Shown here one piece after another: positions 8,926-17,945 of a DNA stretch of 64,000 nt. The position numbers and the translations under genes were made by a program. The notes under the pieces were generated by a model. The model was not told where the DNA came from. It saw only the letters and a program-made list of their open reading frames with translations, and made no database searches. Origin of the DNA: Legionella sp. (GTDB taxonomy: Bacteria > Pseudomonadota > Gammaproteobacteria > Legionellales > Legionellaceae); NCBI GenBank assembly GCA_017306715.1, contig JAFKHV010000011.1, forward strand, positions 1 through 64,000. The letters are read 5' to 3'. How positions within the stretch are numbered: position 1 is the first letter of the stretch; each line of letters opens with the position of its first letter.

Positions 8926-9738
8926 ATGACAAAGAGCGAATTATCTATCCCGAGTCATAATGCTGCTACCCCCTGGATTATTTCCCCTCAGGAGCGGGTT
9001 TTCCTGGGAGATGCATTAATAGAAACACTAAGTGTTCAGGGAGGTATCGCGCAGCATTCTTTAAGTCATTGGCAACGTTTGCAACATTCCGCTGTGTTTA
9101 TGGGGTATCGAGCCTGCCCGGACTTTGAAACTTGGCATTTAGCGCTACAGCAGCAAATAAAACACGATAACCTCGTTAATGGCGGAGTGAAAGCGATATT
9201 AACGGGGGGGGTGGCCTGTCGTGGTTTACTATCCCAAGGCGAAGATAACCGACTGCTGGTACAGACTTTTATTTATGAGCCATCTCGCGACCCTATTCGC
9301 GTTGCGCGGGCAACATGGCAACGCGATGCGTTAAACCCTATTTATCAAGTAAAAGCTATGAGCTATCTCGAAGGGATTTTTGCGCAGCGATATGCCCAGC
9401 GCGCAGGTGCTGATGATGTGCTATTTTTTAACCAACAGGAACACGCAACAGAGACTTCGTGTGCCAATTTATTTGTAATTCATCAAAATAAAATTTTAAC
9501 ACCGCCTATAGCTGATGGTTTAGTTTCTGGAATTATCAGAAAAATACTGTTGACCCAAAGCCGAGATATAAATTTAATGTGTATGGAGCAGTCCATCACG
9601 CTCGAGACACTCATGCAAGCCGAGGCTGTTTTTGTAACCAATGCATTGCAAGGGATACGTTGTGTTCAAGCACTGGATGATATTAACTGGCCTACGACCC
9701 ATCCATTTATTGAAAAAATTCAGTCTCTACTTCTTTAA
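8926..9738 (+). CDS. pabC: Class IV aminotransferase, probable aminodeoxychorismate lyase
   Basis: A fold-type IV PLP enzyme; PabC releases pyruvate from 4-amino-4-deoxychorismate to give p-aminobenzoate for folate. Seen: the PLP-lysine region VKAMSYLEGIFAQ, and ETSCANLFVIHQNKILTPP, the family block that binds cofactor phosphate. GLVSGIIRKILL matches the lyase subgroup more closely than branched-chain or D-amino-acid aminotransferases, but these cannot be excluded. ATG 8926 is preferred; TTG at 8917 is also in frame. Its 3' end overlaps the convergent TVP38 gene by 32 bp. The usual mltG-tmk neighbours are absent. Confidence 0.78.
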   Translation: MTKSELSIPSHNAATPWIISPQERVFLGDALIETLSVQGGIAQHSLSHWQRLQHSAVFMGYRACPDFETWHLALQQQIKHDNLVNGGVKAILTGGVACRGLLSQGEDNRLLVQTFIYEPSRDPIRVARATWQRDALNPIYQVKAMSYLEGIFAQRYAQRAGADDVLFFNQQEHATETSCANLFVIHQNKILTPPIADGLVSGIIRKILLTQSRDINLMCMEQSITLETLMQAEAVFVTNALQGIRCVQALDDINWPTTHPFIEKIQSLLL

Positions 9739-10393
9739 TTTGAGGTAGTTTTTTTATCCTTAAATAAATTTTACTTAAACAGTAAAGCAAAAAAATTAAC
9801 CCGATGATTAATAAGCCGCTGGCTCGATATTTATCTGGCGTTAATGCAAAGTCCCTGCCTGCGTATCCACAATATGTATAAATTATTTCTGGAGGCAGCA
9901 AAAAGGCAATGGTCGTAACAAGATAAGTTCTTAACGATATCGTGGTTGCACCCAGAGCATAATTTACGAAATTAAATGGGACAATGGGAAAGAGGCGCAG
10001 GAAGGCGACAGAAAGCCAGCCCTTTTGCTCAACACTGCGAACGATTTTAAAAATTAAACCCTGCTGTTTGCGTAATTGCTCCTGAAACAGATAGCGCGTA
10101 ATTAAAAATGAAAAAGTTGCGCCCAGCGTCGCACCTGCAAGATTAAGCGCTGTTCCCAAGAAAGGGCCGAAAAGTGCGCCGCCAGCTAAAGTAACAATCA
10201 TAGTTGGCAGAAAGAGCAAAGTTGCAAGACAATAAATAAACAAAAACAGGACTGGAGCAAGCCAACCCATCAGCTCAACCCAGTGGATGATTTCTCGAGC
10301 ATAATTTTGAAATAAAACAGCCATGGATATTAGTAAGAGCAACGCAGGTACAAAATAAAATAATTTTGAGTGGACGGGTTTACGGATGTGCAC
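9707..10393 (-). CDS. TVP38/TMEM64-family (VTT domain) membrane protein
   Basis: A 228-residue inner-membrane protein with about five hydrophobic segments and a VTT/SNARE-associated domain: a long first helix (LFYFVPALLLLISMAVLF), then FLPTMIVTLAGGALFGPFLGT with its re-entrant Gly-rich loop, and FLRLFPIVPFNFVNYALGAT. Members of this DedA-related superfamily are linked to lipid scrambling or transport. The GTG at 10393 is taken as start, with GGAG about 12 nt upstream. Role here unknown. Confidence 0.85.
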   Translation of the reverse strand: MHIRKPVHSKLFYFVPALLLLISMAVLFQNYAREIIHWVELMGWLAPVLFLFIYCLATLLFLPTMIVTLAGGALFGPFLGTALNLAGATLGATFSFLITRYLFQEQLRKQQGLIFKIVRSVEQKGWLSVAFLRLFPIVPFNFVNYALGATTISLRTYLVTTIAFLLPPEIIYTYCGYAGRDFALTPDKYRASGLLIIGLIFLLYCLSKIYLRIKKLPQIKEVETEFFQ

Positions 10394-10518
10394 TTGGATT
10401 TTTAACTCCGATGGATGCTAAACAACTAGTCTAATATACCCACGCGGAACATACAATCTTGCAAATAATCCTGGGTTTGGGTATAACCAGCATCATTCGT
10501 CTATAGAGAATAAAGGTT

Positions 10519-12714
10519 ATGGATCAAAAAAATTGGAAAGAAATGCTTAAAGAAAAAGCAAAAAAATGGATTAAATCGCTTTTACTCCACTGTTTTCGTC
10601 TGGAAGTCCGTGGTGAATATCATCCTGATACGAACTCAGTGATTATTGCTAATCGAACCTCAAAAATCGATTTATTGCTGTTGGCAGCTTTTTTACCGGA
10701 ACGCTTAACCGTTGCCATTCATCCGCAAGCGGCTGGAACGTTATGGATGAGCGTCATGGGGATGTTCGCGGATTTAATCGAAGTCGATTCGACCCGTGCC
10801 CAAGCGGCTCGTGCCTTGATTAAAGCGATTAAATCAGGAAAACGTTGCGTTATTTTCCCACAAGGTATCAGCCTGCAGGAGGAAAGTCTTCGCGTATACG
10901 ATGGTCCGGCATTGGTTTTACAAAAGGCCGGAGCCTCCGTGATTCCTGTGCGTATTGATGGGCCGCAACATAGTATTTTTTCAATCAGTAAAGACAAGCA
11001 TCGTACCCGTCTTTTTCCAAAAGTTATTTTAAACATTTTACCCACGCAACGATTCACCACAGATGTTAAAGAGTCTGCAGCCCGCGCGCGCGTGAGTTTG
11101 CGTTTATTTCGCCTTATCAGTGAGCTATCCTTCGCCAATAGCTTTCGTCCGCAACCCCTGTTTCAAGCATTGCTTGAAGGTGCTTATCTGGGCAGCAAGC
11201 ATCAATGTAAAATTGAGGATACCAATCGTACGCCTTTATCCTATCGACAATTTATTGCACGTTGTTTCATTTTAGGGCGACAAATTAAAGATCAAACGCA
11301 GGCAGGCGAATATGTTGGGGTTATGATGCCAACCACCATCGCAGGGATGGTGACTTTTTTTGCATTACATGCCTATCGACGTTTACCCGCCATGCTCAAT
11401 TTCAGTATGGGCTTTTATAATCTGTTTTCTGCTTGCCATACCGCAGGAATTAAAACCATTTACACCTCAAAACAATTTATCGCAACCGCGAAACTCGAGA
11501 CATTAATCGACGAATTAAAAGATGCAGGTCTAACTATCCGCTACTTAGAGGATTTTAAAGAACACATTAGTTTAGGCAATAAACTAGCGGGTTTGCTCAA
11601 AGGCACCTTCCCATTATTAGCTTATAAGTTATTGGGCTCTCCGGTAAATGCCGCGCAACCTGCAGTAATTTTATTTACCTCAGGCTCTGAAGGAGTGCCT
11701 AAAGGTGTTGCATTAAGTCATGCGAATATCCTTGCTAATTGCTGGCAATTAACTTCGCGAGTGGATTTTTCTTCTCGGGATATTTTCTTTAATTCGTTAC
11801 CTATTTTCCATTGCTTTGGGTTAACCGCAGGATCCATACTCCCCTTGATGGTCGGAGTAAACTGCTTTTTTTATCCCTCACCCTTACATTATAAAATTAT
11901 TCCTGGTTTAGTTTATCAAACGGGCGCTACCATCATGTTTGGTACCGATACATTTCTAACAGGTTATGCTCGTGCCGCAGAGCGTCATGACTTTAACACG
12001 GTGCGTTATATCTTCGCCGGAGCAGAAAAAGTGAAACCCGAGACAATTCGGCACTGGAGTGATAATTTTGGCGTGAAAATATATGAGGGCTATGGAGCTA
12101 CAGAGACAGCTCCAGTCATTTCGACGAACTGTCCCTTAGCATTTATACCGGGAAGTGTCGGCATGCTTTTACCGATGATAGAAAGTAAAATAACCCCTGT
12201 TGAAGGGATTGCTCATGGTGGACGACTGCATCTACGCGGACCAAATGTGATGTTGGGGTATTTATCTCAAGAGGCGCGGGGTATCATTAATGCACCACAG
12301 GATGGTTGGCATGATACAGGTGATATAGTAACAGTCGATGACGAAGGGTTTATTCATATTGCTGGCCGTGCTAAAAGGTTTGCTAAAATAGCTGGAGAAA
12401 TGGTTTCTTTAACTGCAGTCGAAGGAATTGCTGCATCGATATGGCCTGAAGTATTGCATGCTGCAATTGCGCGTAAAAGCGTGAAAAAAGGCGAAGAAAT
12501 TATACTGTTTAGTGAGGCAGCAAATGCGGAGCGAGGACCTTTCATCAAAAAAGTGCAGGAACAAGGTTATTCAGAATTACTCATCCCTCAGCAGATTTAT
12601 GGCAACAGCAAAGTTCCTATTTTATCTTCGGGAAAAATTGATTATGTGACCTTAGAACAACAGCTTCAAGAGTCAACGGAGATGCTTCACGATTTAAAAG
12701 GTAAAGCCACTTAA
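10519..12714 (+). CDS. aas: Aas-like acyltransferase/acyl-ACP synthetase fusion with altered acyltransferase motifs
   Basis: Colinear with E. coli Aas, which re-acylates 2-acyl lysophosphatidylethanolamine. Residues 1-190 form a PlsC-like acyltransferase domain; residues 230-731 form an AMP-binding acyl-ACP ligase. The ligase is intact: LFTSGSEGVPKGVALSH (P-loop), EGYGATETAPVIS, and the C-terminal AKRFAKIAGEMVS. The acyltransferase domain is odd: the HX4D motif reads NRTSKID (Arg46 for the catalytic His) and the FPEG motif reads FPQG (113-116). It may therefore be ligase-only. Starts with ATG after an AAAGG site; ends in a shared terminator hairpin with phaC. Confidence 0.88.
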   Translation: MDQKNWKEMLKEKAKKWIKSLLLHCFRLEVRGEYHPDTNSVIIANRTSKIDLLLLAAFLPERLTVAIHPQAAGTLWMSVMGMFADLIEVDSTRAQAARALIKAIKSGKRCVIFPQGISLQEESLRVYDGPALVLQKAGASVIPVRIDGPQHSIFSISKDKHRTRLFPKVILNILPTQRFTTDVKESAARARVSLRLFRLISELSFANSFRPQPLFQALLEGAYLGSKHQCKIEDTNRTPLSYRQFIARCFILGRQIKDQTQAGEYVGVMMPTTIAGMVTFFALHAYRRLPAMLNFSMGFYNLFSACHTAGIKTIYTSKQFIATAKLETLIDELKDAGLTIRYLEDFKEHISLGNKLAGLLKGTFPLLAYKLLGSPVNAAQPAVILFTSGSEGVPKGVALSHANILANCWQLTSRVDFSSRDIFFNSLPIFHCFGLTAGSILPLMVGVNCFFYPSPLHYKIIPGLVYQTGATIMFGTDTFLTGYARAAERHDFNTVRYIFAGAEKVKPETIRHWSDNFGVKIYEGYGATETAPVISTNCPLAFIPGSVGMLLPMIESKITPVEGIAHGGRLHLRGPNVMLGYLSQEARGIINAPQDGWHDTGDIVTVDDEGFIHIAGRAKRFAKIAGEMVSLTAVEGIAASIWPEVLHAAIARKSVKKGEEIILFSEAANAERGPFIKKVQEQGYSELLIPQQIYGNSKVPILSSGKIDYVTLEQQLQESTEMLHDLKGKAT

Positions 12715-12731
12715 TGTGGCTTTTACCCTTT
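12697..12731. terminator. Bidirectional terminator hairpin between aas and phaC
   Basis: AAAGGTAAAGCCAC (12697-12710), loop TTAAT, then GTGGCTTTTACCCTTT (12716-12731), with a one-base bulge. It contains both stop codons of the convergent genes and has A/T-rich flanks, as expected for a terminator used from both sides. Confidence 0.65.
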
Positions 12732-14468
12732 GTTCAAAACATACTCGCCAGGTGCGTCCACCAAGGGTGGATAAGCCAAATGTGTAAAGTTGGGTGCTGA
12801 AACATCCTTACCTGACTGCTTCTTAAGCCATTTCATCCATTCGGGCCACCAGGAGCCTGGATGCTCCTGCGCCTGTTGGTACCAATCTTCGGCATTTAAG
12901 TGAGATTGATCATTGGTTTTATACCCATATTTGTTCGCTGTAGGCGGATTAATGATCCCGGCGATATGCCCTGACCCACCCAGAACAAATTGTTTTGGGC
13001 CTTTCATCAATTCAAAACCAATATAGGTTGTTTTCCACGGAGCGATGTGATCTTTTTCTGTGGAGAGGAAAAAAGTGGGAATATCGATAGTGCTGACGTC
13101 GATATGGGTATGATTAATCTGGATCTTATTGGGTTTGGCCAGGTCATTATGTAAATACATCCACCGTAAATATTGAGAATGCATGGTGGCAGGCATATTT
13201 GTAGAATCGGCATTCCAGTAAAGAATATCAAAAGGCACGGGATTTTGTCCTCGTAAATAATTTTTTACGAAAAAGGACCAAACCAAATCGTTGGCGCGAA
13301 GTGAGTTGAAGCTTGAAGCCATAAATTTGCCGGCCAAATAACCTTTTTCTTTCATCTCCTCTTCAAGCTTAGCGATTTGTTGTTCATCGATATAAACTGA
13401 AATATCACCTGGATCACTGAAATCAATCATTGATGCAAGGAACGTTGCACTGTGAATAGAATTGTCATTGTGGGCTTTATTGTAAGCGAGCAATAAAGAT
13501 TGTAGTGTTCCCCCAATGCAAAACCCTAGGGTATTGACTTGTTTGGTGTTTAGTTGATTCTGGATAACAGAAATTGCCTCTTGCGGTCCTTCTTTTAAGT
13601 AGTCATAGAGACTCTTATCGGCAAATTGCGCATCAGGATTAATCCATGAAATAACAAACACGGTAATTCCTTGCGACACAATCCAGTTGATGAATGAATT
13701 ATGTGGACTCAGATCAAGAATGTAGTATTTATTAATCCACGGTGGAATAATTAACAAGGGAATTGATTTTACCTTTTTGGTCTGAGGAGTAAACTGGATC
13801 AACTCCATCATTGGGTTGCGATAAATAACTTTTCCAGGCGTAACTGCTAGATTAACCCCTAATTTAAACGCTTCCATATCCGTCATTTTAATTGCGATAC
13901 GCGAAGAGCCCACTTCTAAATCAGAAAGCAGATTATGTAGACCCTGAAGTAAGTTTTTTCCGTGACTTTTGAGTGTTTCATCCATTAATTGTGGATTCGT
14001 ATGCAAAAAATTAGCGGGAGATAGCGCGTCTAAATACTGTCGCGTGAAAAATTGGATGCGTCGTGCGGTGTTCGCATCGGGATAGTTCATTTCAGCAAAC
14101 AAGGTATTCATGTGTTGCGTGGCCAGAAGATATTGCTGACTTAATAGACTGAAAAAAGGATTGTTTAGCCAATCTTCACTGTTGAAGCGATGATCAGTTA
14201 CCGGCATTGGCGTTCCTTCAAGCCAATGCATAAACTGTTTTTGCGCCAGTTCAACAGCATCTTGCCAATAAGCAATTTGCATATCCCAAACTTTTTCCGG
14301 ATTATTTAAAATAACCGTCATTACATTTTGAAAATGTTTTGTTAAATCAATATATTGCTCAATTATTGACTTAATTTGAAGGGGCTTCTTTTGAATTTCA
14401 TTAATAATTTCGAGGCTCTTACCAGCAACAGCCTGCATTAACTCGCCTAATTCTCTATCATGCATCAT
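12723..14468 (-). CDS. phaC: Poly(3-hydroxybutyrate) polymerase, class I
   Basis: Polymerises (R)-3-hydroxyacyl-CoA into PHB storage granules, important for Legionella persistence outside the host. The lipase-like box GFCIGGT places the catalytic Cys at residue 317. The alpha/beta-hydrolase core includes PLLIIPPWINKYYILDL, the Asp in FLSTEKDHIAPW and the His in GGSGHIAGIINPP. The N-terminal 200 residues are the usual granule/dimerisation part. ATG 14468 is chosen because AGGAG sits 7 nt upstream; an in-frame TTG lies at 14489. No phaP, phaA or phaB is adjacent. Confidence 0.93.
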   Translation of the reverse strand: MMHDRELGELMQAVAGKSLEIINEIQKKPLQIKSIIEQYIDLTKHFQNVMTVILNNPEKVWDMQIAYWQDAVELAQKQFMHWLEGTPMPVTDHRFNSEDWLNNPFFSLLSQQYLLATQHMNTLFAEMNYPDANTARRIQFFTRQYLDALSPANFLHTNPQLMDETLKSHGKNLLQGLHNLLSDLEVGSSRIAIKMTDMEAFKLGVNLAVTPGKVIYRNPMMELIQFTPQTKKVKSIPLLIIPPWINKYYILDLSPHNSFINWIVSQGITVFVISWINPDAQFADKSLYDYLKEGPQEAISVIQNQLNTKQVNTLGFCIGGTLQSLLLAYNKAHNDNSIHSATFLASMIDFSDPGDISVYIDEQQIAKLEEEMKEKGYLAGKFMASSFNSLRANDLVWSFFVKNYLRGQNPVPFDILYWNADSTNMPATMHSQYLRWMYLHNDLAKPNKIQINHTHIDVSTIDIPTFFLSTEKDHIAPWKTTYIGFELMKGPKQFVLGGSGHIAGIINPPTANKYGYKTNDQSHLNAEDWYQQAQEHPGSWWPEWMKWLKKQSGKDVSAPNFTHLAYPPLVDAPGEYVLNKG

Positions 14469-14557
14469 CCCAAGGCTCCTGTGGGGCAAATTGATTTCAA
14501 TTATTCATTGTGGGATCTTTATAGAGGTTTAGCAAGTATATACAGACAGGTATTGAA

Positions 14558-14580
14558 TTTGGGTGCTCAAAGCACCCAAA
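14558..14580. terminator. 10-bp perfect hairpin downstream of prmA
   Basis: TTTGGGTGCT, loop CAA, AGCACCCAAA, directly beyond the prmA stop codon. It has no clean U-tract on either strand, so it may act as an mRNA 3'-end or processing structure. Confidence 0.6.
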
Positions 14581-14584
14581 AAAT

Positions 14585-15457
14585 TTATGTTTTACGATTG
14601 AAAACGAGTAAAGACCATTCTTTATCCGTTTGATGTGTGCTCATTAAAAAGCCATCAGAGTAGTGTTCAACTAATTCAGTTGCTTGTTCAGTCAAAATTC
14701 CTGAAAGAATCAACTGTCCTTCTGGGTGAAGTAAATCCCAAAATCGTTGTTTCAAGGAGAGCAGGGGGGTTAATAGAATGTTTGCAATAATAAAATCAAC
14801 AGGATGATGTAATTGCTCTGGGCTCATGATTTCGAGCTGATTTAAAGTGATCTCGTTGGTTTTGGCATTGGTTTGCGTTGCCTGAAGCGCTTGGGGATCA
14901 ATATCCACGGCGTAGACCTTCTCTGCCCCTAGTTTAACTGCCGCTAACGAGAGAATACCTGAGCCGCATCCATAATCAATTAGTTTTTTATTAACAAGTT
15001 GCGCTTGGTCGAGCCAGGTAAGGCACAAGGAAGTAGTGGGATGAGTTCCCGTTCCAAACGCAAGTCCTGGATCAAGGATAAGATTCACCGCCGAAGGTTC
15101 AGGTGGTTCACTCCACGTAGGACAAATCCAGAGACGATTACCAAATCGTTGGGGTTTAAAATCATCCATCCAAACCCGTTCCCAATCCTTATCTGCGATT
15201 ATTTCCAATGTAATGATCAGTTGGGGATGGCTCAGCAGTAGAGATTCTTGCACTTCGCGAGCCTGTTCCTCTTCAGCATACAATACTTGTAAAACAACTT
15301 CCGGCCACAAAGGCGTAGTGCCAGGCTCAGGCTCGAGCACAGGATTATCAAAGCGATCACTATAGGTAATCGACAGTGCACCGCCATCCTCAAGCTCTTG
15401 ACTCAATGATTCAATGGTTTCGCTCGGACAATTATCAATCGTTAACTGATACCACAT
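14585..15457 (-). CDS. prmA: Ribosomal protein L11 methyltransferase
   Basis: SAM-dependent methyltransferase that trimethylates ribosomal protein L11. The start is placed at MWYQLTIDNCPSE, the family N-terminus; the frame is open 44 codons further, but that would overlap accC. An N-terminal substrate-recognition domain (to about residue 95) is followed by LDPGLAFGTGTHPTTSLCL, the SAM motif LIDYGCGSGILSLAA and the VDFIIANILLTPL motif. It begins 1 bp after accC ends, so aroQ-accB-accC-prmA read as one operon. Confidence 0.95.
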   Translation of the reverse strand: MWYQLTIDNCPSETIESLSQELEDGGALSITYSDRFDNPVLEPEPGTTPLWPEVVLQVLYAEEEQAREVQESLLLSHPQLIITLEIIADKDWERVWMDDFKPQRFGNRLWICPTWSEPPEPSAVNLILDPGLAFGTGTHPTTSLCLTWLDQAQLVNKKLIDYGCGSGILSLAAVKLGAEKVYAVDIDPQALQATQTNAKTNEITLNQLEIMSPEQLHHPVDFIIANILLTPLLSLKQRFWDLLHPEGQLILSGILTEQATELVEHYSDGFLMSTHQTDKEWSLLVFNRKT

Positions 15458-15458
15458 A

Positions 15459-16799
15459 TTAGTCCTTAAGCATTTTTTCAAGATAGTGAATGTTGGTGCC
15501 ACCTGCAACAAACGATTGATCATGCATAATGCGTTGATGCAACTCAATGTTGGTTTTAATCCCTTCAATAATAATCTCGTCAAGAGCATTACGCATACGT
15601 GCTATAGCCTCAGCACGATTTGCCCCATAACTAATCAGTTTACCAATCATTGAATCATAATTAGGCGGCACGGTATAACTACTGTAAATATGAGAGTCAA
15701 AGCGTATGCCTGGTCCTGCGGGTTGATGCAATAGCTTGATCGTTCCTGGTGAGGGCATAAATGTTCGTGCATCTTCAGCATTGATACGACACTCAACAGC
15801 ATGTCCGCGTAAGTTTATGTCATGCTGTTGTAAAAACATGGGGAGATCGCTTGCGATTTTAATTTGTTCTTTGACCAAATCAATACCCGTAATTAGTTCG
15901 GTTACTGGGTGTTCAACCTGAATTCGTGTATTCATTTCGATAAAGTAAAAACACCCGTCTTGATACAAAAATTCAAAAGTACCTGCACCGCGATATTGTA
16001 ATTCTTTACATGCTTTTACTACCGAAGCCCCAATCGTATCGCGTAAATCCTGACTAATTCCCGGAGCAGGAGCTTCTTCAACTACTTTCTGATGTCGTCG
16101 TTGCATGGAACAATCACGTTCACCTAAATGAATCGCATGTCCTTTACCATCACCCAATACTTGAAATTCGATATGACGAGGATTTTCAAGAAATTTTTCC
16201 ATATATACGGTGGAATTATTAAAAGCAGCCTTAGCTTCACTTCGTGTGAGTGCAATAGCACTCAGGAGATTGGATTCGCTATGAACCACGCGCATTCCGC
16301 GACCGCCACCGCCACCTGCTGCTTTGATAATTACGGGATATCCTATACGGTGGGCTATTTCCAGATTGCGTTCTTCATCATCACCCAGCGGACCATCAGA
16401 ACCAGGAACGCAAGGAACACCGGCGGCTTTCATGGCATGGATAGCGGATACTTTATCGCCCATCAAGCGAATAGTATCTCCTCTGGGGCCAATAAATTTA
16501 AATCCGCTTTGTTCGACGATATCAGCAAAATCAGCATTTTCTGATAAGAACCCGTAACCTGGGTGAATGGCAACAGCATCGGTTATCTCAGCGGCTGAAA
16601 TTATCGCCGGTATATTTAAATAGCTTTTTTGCGCTGGTGCCGGTCCGATGCAAACTGTTTCGTCAGCAAGTCGTACATGAAGCAGGTCTTTATCGACATC
16701 TGAATGTACCGCTACAGTTTGAATACCCAGCTCTTTACAAGCACGCAAAATGCGTAGAGCAATCTCACCGCGGTTGGCTATTACTATTTTACTAAGCAT
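15459..16799 (-). CDS. accC: Biotin carboxylase subunit of acetyl-CoA carboxylase
   Basis: ATP-dependent carboxylation of biotin on AccB, the first half-reaction of fatty acid synthesis. ATP-grasp landmarks: the N-terminal [17 protein letters not shown], the Gly-rich loop [14 protein letters not shown], the [20 protein letters not shown] block and [16 protein letters not shown] with its Glu/Asn/Arg catalytic set. Length (446 aa) is as expected. It follows accB by 9 bp. Confidence 0.97.
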   Translation of the reverse strand: MLSKIVIANRGEIALRILRACKELGIQTVAVHSDVDKDLLHVRLADETVCIGPAPAQKSYLNIPAIISAAEITDAVAIHPGYGFLSENADFADIVEQSGFKFIGPRGDTIRLMGDKVSAIHAMKAAGVPCVPGSDGPLGDDEERNLEIAHRIGYPVIIKAAGGGGGRGMRVVHSESNLLSAIALTRSEAKAAFNNSTVYMEKFLENPRHIEFQVLGDGKGHAIHLGERDCSMQRRHQKVVEEAPAPGISQDLRDTIGASVVKACKELQYRGAGTFEFLYQDGCFYFIEMNTRIQVEHPVTELITGIDLVKEQIKIASDLPMFLQQHDINLRGHAVECRINAEDARTFMPSPGTIKLLHQPAGPGIRFDSHIYSSYTVPPNYDSMIGKLISYGANRAEAIARMRNALDEIIIEGIKTNIELHQRIMHDQSFVAGGTNIHYLEKMLKD

Positions 16800-16808
16800 G
16801 CGTGCACC

Positions 16809-17282
16809 TTATTCGATGATAAATAAAACTTGATCGTATTCCACTGGCTGGCCATTTGTTATCAGGATATCAACGATTTTTCCTGCGCGATCGGCTTCAA
16901 TTTCGTTAAACATTTTCATGGCTTCAACAATACAGAGCACATCACCTACTTTAACCGACTGTCCGATGGTAACAAAAGGTGCGCTGTCTGGTGACGGTGA
17001 AGTGTACATTGTTCCTACCATGGGTGAGCGAATTTTATGTCCAGCGCTATTGCTAGTGGTAGGCGTGCTCGCTTTATTTTCGATGAGAGCTTCTGTAGAT
17101 TGTGCGCTTGATATTACTTGTGGTGCTGAAGTTATTTGAGGAGGAGATACGTAGCGTACGTCAGGTCCATGGTTGCTATAACGACTCAAACGCAGCGATT
17201 CTTCGCCTTCTTTGATTTCAATTTCTGAAATACCAGTCTCTTCAAGCAGTTCAATTAACTTTCTTATTTTACGAATATCCAT
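16809..17282 (-). CDS. accB: Biotin carboxyl carrier protein of acetyl-CoA carboxylase
   Basis: Carries biotin between AccC and the carboxyltransferase. The C-terminal biotinyl domain includes [14 protein letters not shown] with the biotinylated Lys, and the thumb-type [20 protein letters not shown] Ser/Thr/Ala-rich linker (about residues 40-80) separates it from the N-terminal helix ([15 protein letters not shown]). Its first base is the last base of the aroQ stop, so translation is probably coupled. Confidence 0.96.
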   Translation of the reverse strand: MDIRKIRKLIELLEETGISEIEIKEGEESLRLSRYSNHGPDVRYVSPPQITSAPQVISSAQSTEALIENKASTPTTSNSAGHKIRSPMVGTMYTSPSPDSAPFVTIGQSVKVGDVLCIVEAMKMFNEIEADRAGKIVDILITNGQPVEYDQVLFIIE

Positions 17283-17728
17283 TATGCAGATCTCTCTAAT
17301 TCATTAATAATCGAATCAAGTGCCAATTTATAGCCTTCTACTCCTAAGCCGCTTATTGTTCCTTTAGCGATATCGGAAAAGTAGGAGTGCTGGCGAAATG
17401 GTTCACGGGAATAAATATTGCTGATGTGTACTTCGATAAAGGGTATGGCAACAGCGCATAAGGCGTCCCTAATTGCAACGCTGGTATGCGTATACGCAGC
17501 AGGATTGAAAATAATACAGTATATCTGTTCATCCAGTGCTTGATGTATTTTGTTGATAATTTCATGCTCAGAATTGCTCTGAAAACAAGATATAGCAAGG
17601 CCTGCATTTTGGGCCTGTTGTGTTAACTTTTGATTAATCTCGTTTAACGTGCAGGTACCATAAATTTGGGGTTCGCGTCTGCCAAGCAGATTTAAGTTGG
17701 GTCCATGCAAGACCATGATTTTGTTCAT
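17282..17728 (-). CDS. aroQ: Type II 3-dehydroquinate dehydratase
   Basis: Third step of the shikimate pathway. The usual N-terminus [20 protein letters not shown] sets the start at 17728; a second Met lies one codon upstream, and the frame stays open 20 codons further. Catalytic residues: the Tyr in [23 protein letters not shown] (Asn/His) and [14 protein letters not shown]. Directly upstream TATAAT (17743-17738) sits only about 10 nt from the ATG with no Shine-Dalgarno, so the mRNA may be leaderless. First gene of the accBC-prmA operon, as in many gammaproteobacteria. Confidence 0.93.
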   Translation of the reverse strand: MNKIMVLHGPNLNLLGRREPQIYGTCTLNEINQKLTQQAQNAGLAISCFQSNSEHEIINKIHQALDEQIYCIIFNPAAYTHTSVAIRDALCAVAIPFIEVHISNIYSREPFRQHSYFSDIAKGTISGLGVEGYKLALDSIINELERSA

Positions 17729-17737
17729 CATGCCGTT

Positions 17738-17743
17738 ATTATA
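17738..17743 (-). promoter_or_regulatory. Consensus -10 hexamer close to the aroQ start
   Basis: TATAAT on the minus strand, 9-10 nt before the start codon. The -35 position (GGCAAA at 17 bp) is poor. If used, the transcript would begin at or next to the ATG. Confidence 0.3.
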
Positions 17744-17945
17744 GAATAAAATTGGCAGATTTTGCCTGAACTCCCCCATATTGTCCATACATGCCCGAGG
17801 ATATCGTCATGATCCCTGCAGGTTGTCAGAATTTTTTTCTTGGGCCAATATTTTGCACATTGTTATTCTGTTTAGACCCAATGCAGTTTTATGCGTAAAT
17901 TTGGTCTATATTGTATAGTAAGAAAACATAGTAGTAAGGTGCACA

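Noticed and set aside
16128..16544. 138-codon frame opposite accC
   Set aside because: It is a shadow of accC on the other strand, with no independent start signal or homology.
17880..17945. PmrA or CpxR box before the RasGEF gene
   Set aside because: There is a GTAAA half-site and -10-like TATAGT, but no second half-site at the correct spacing.
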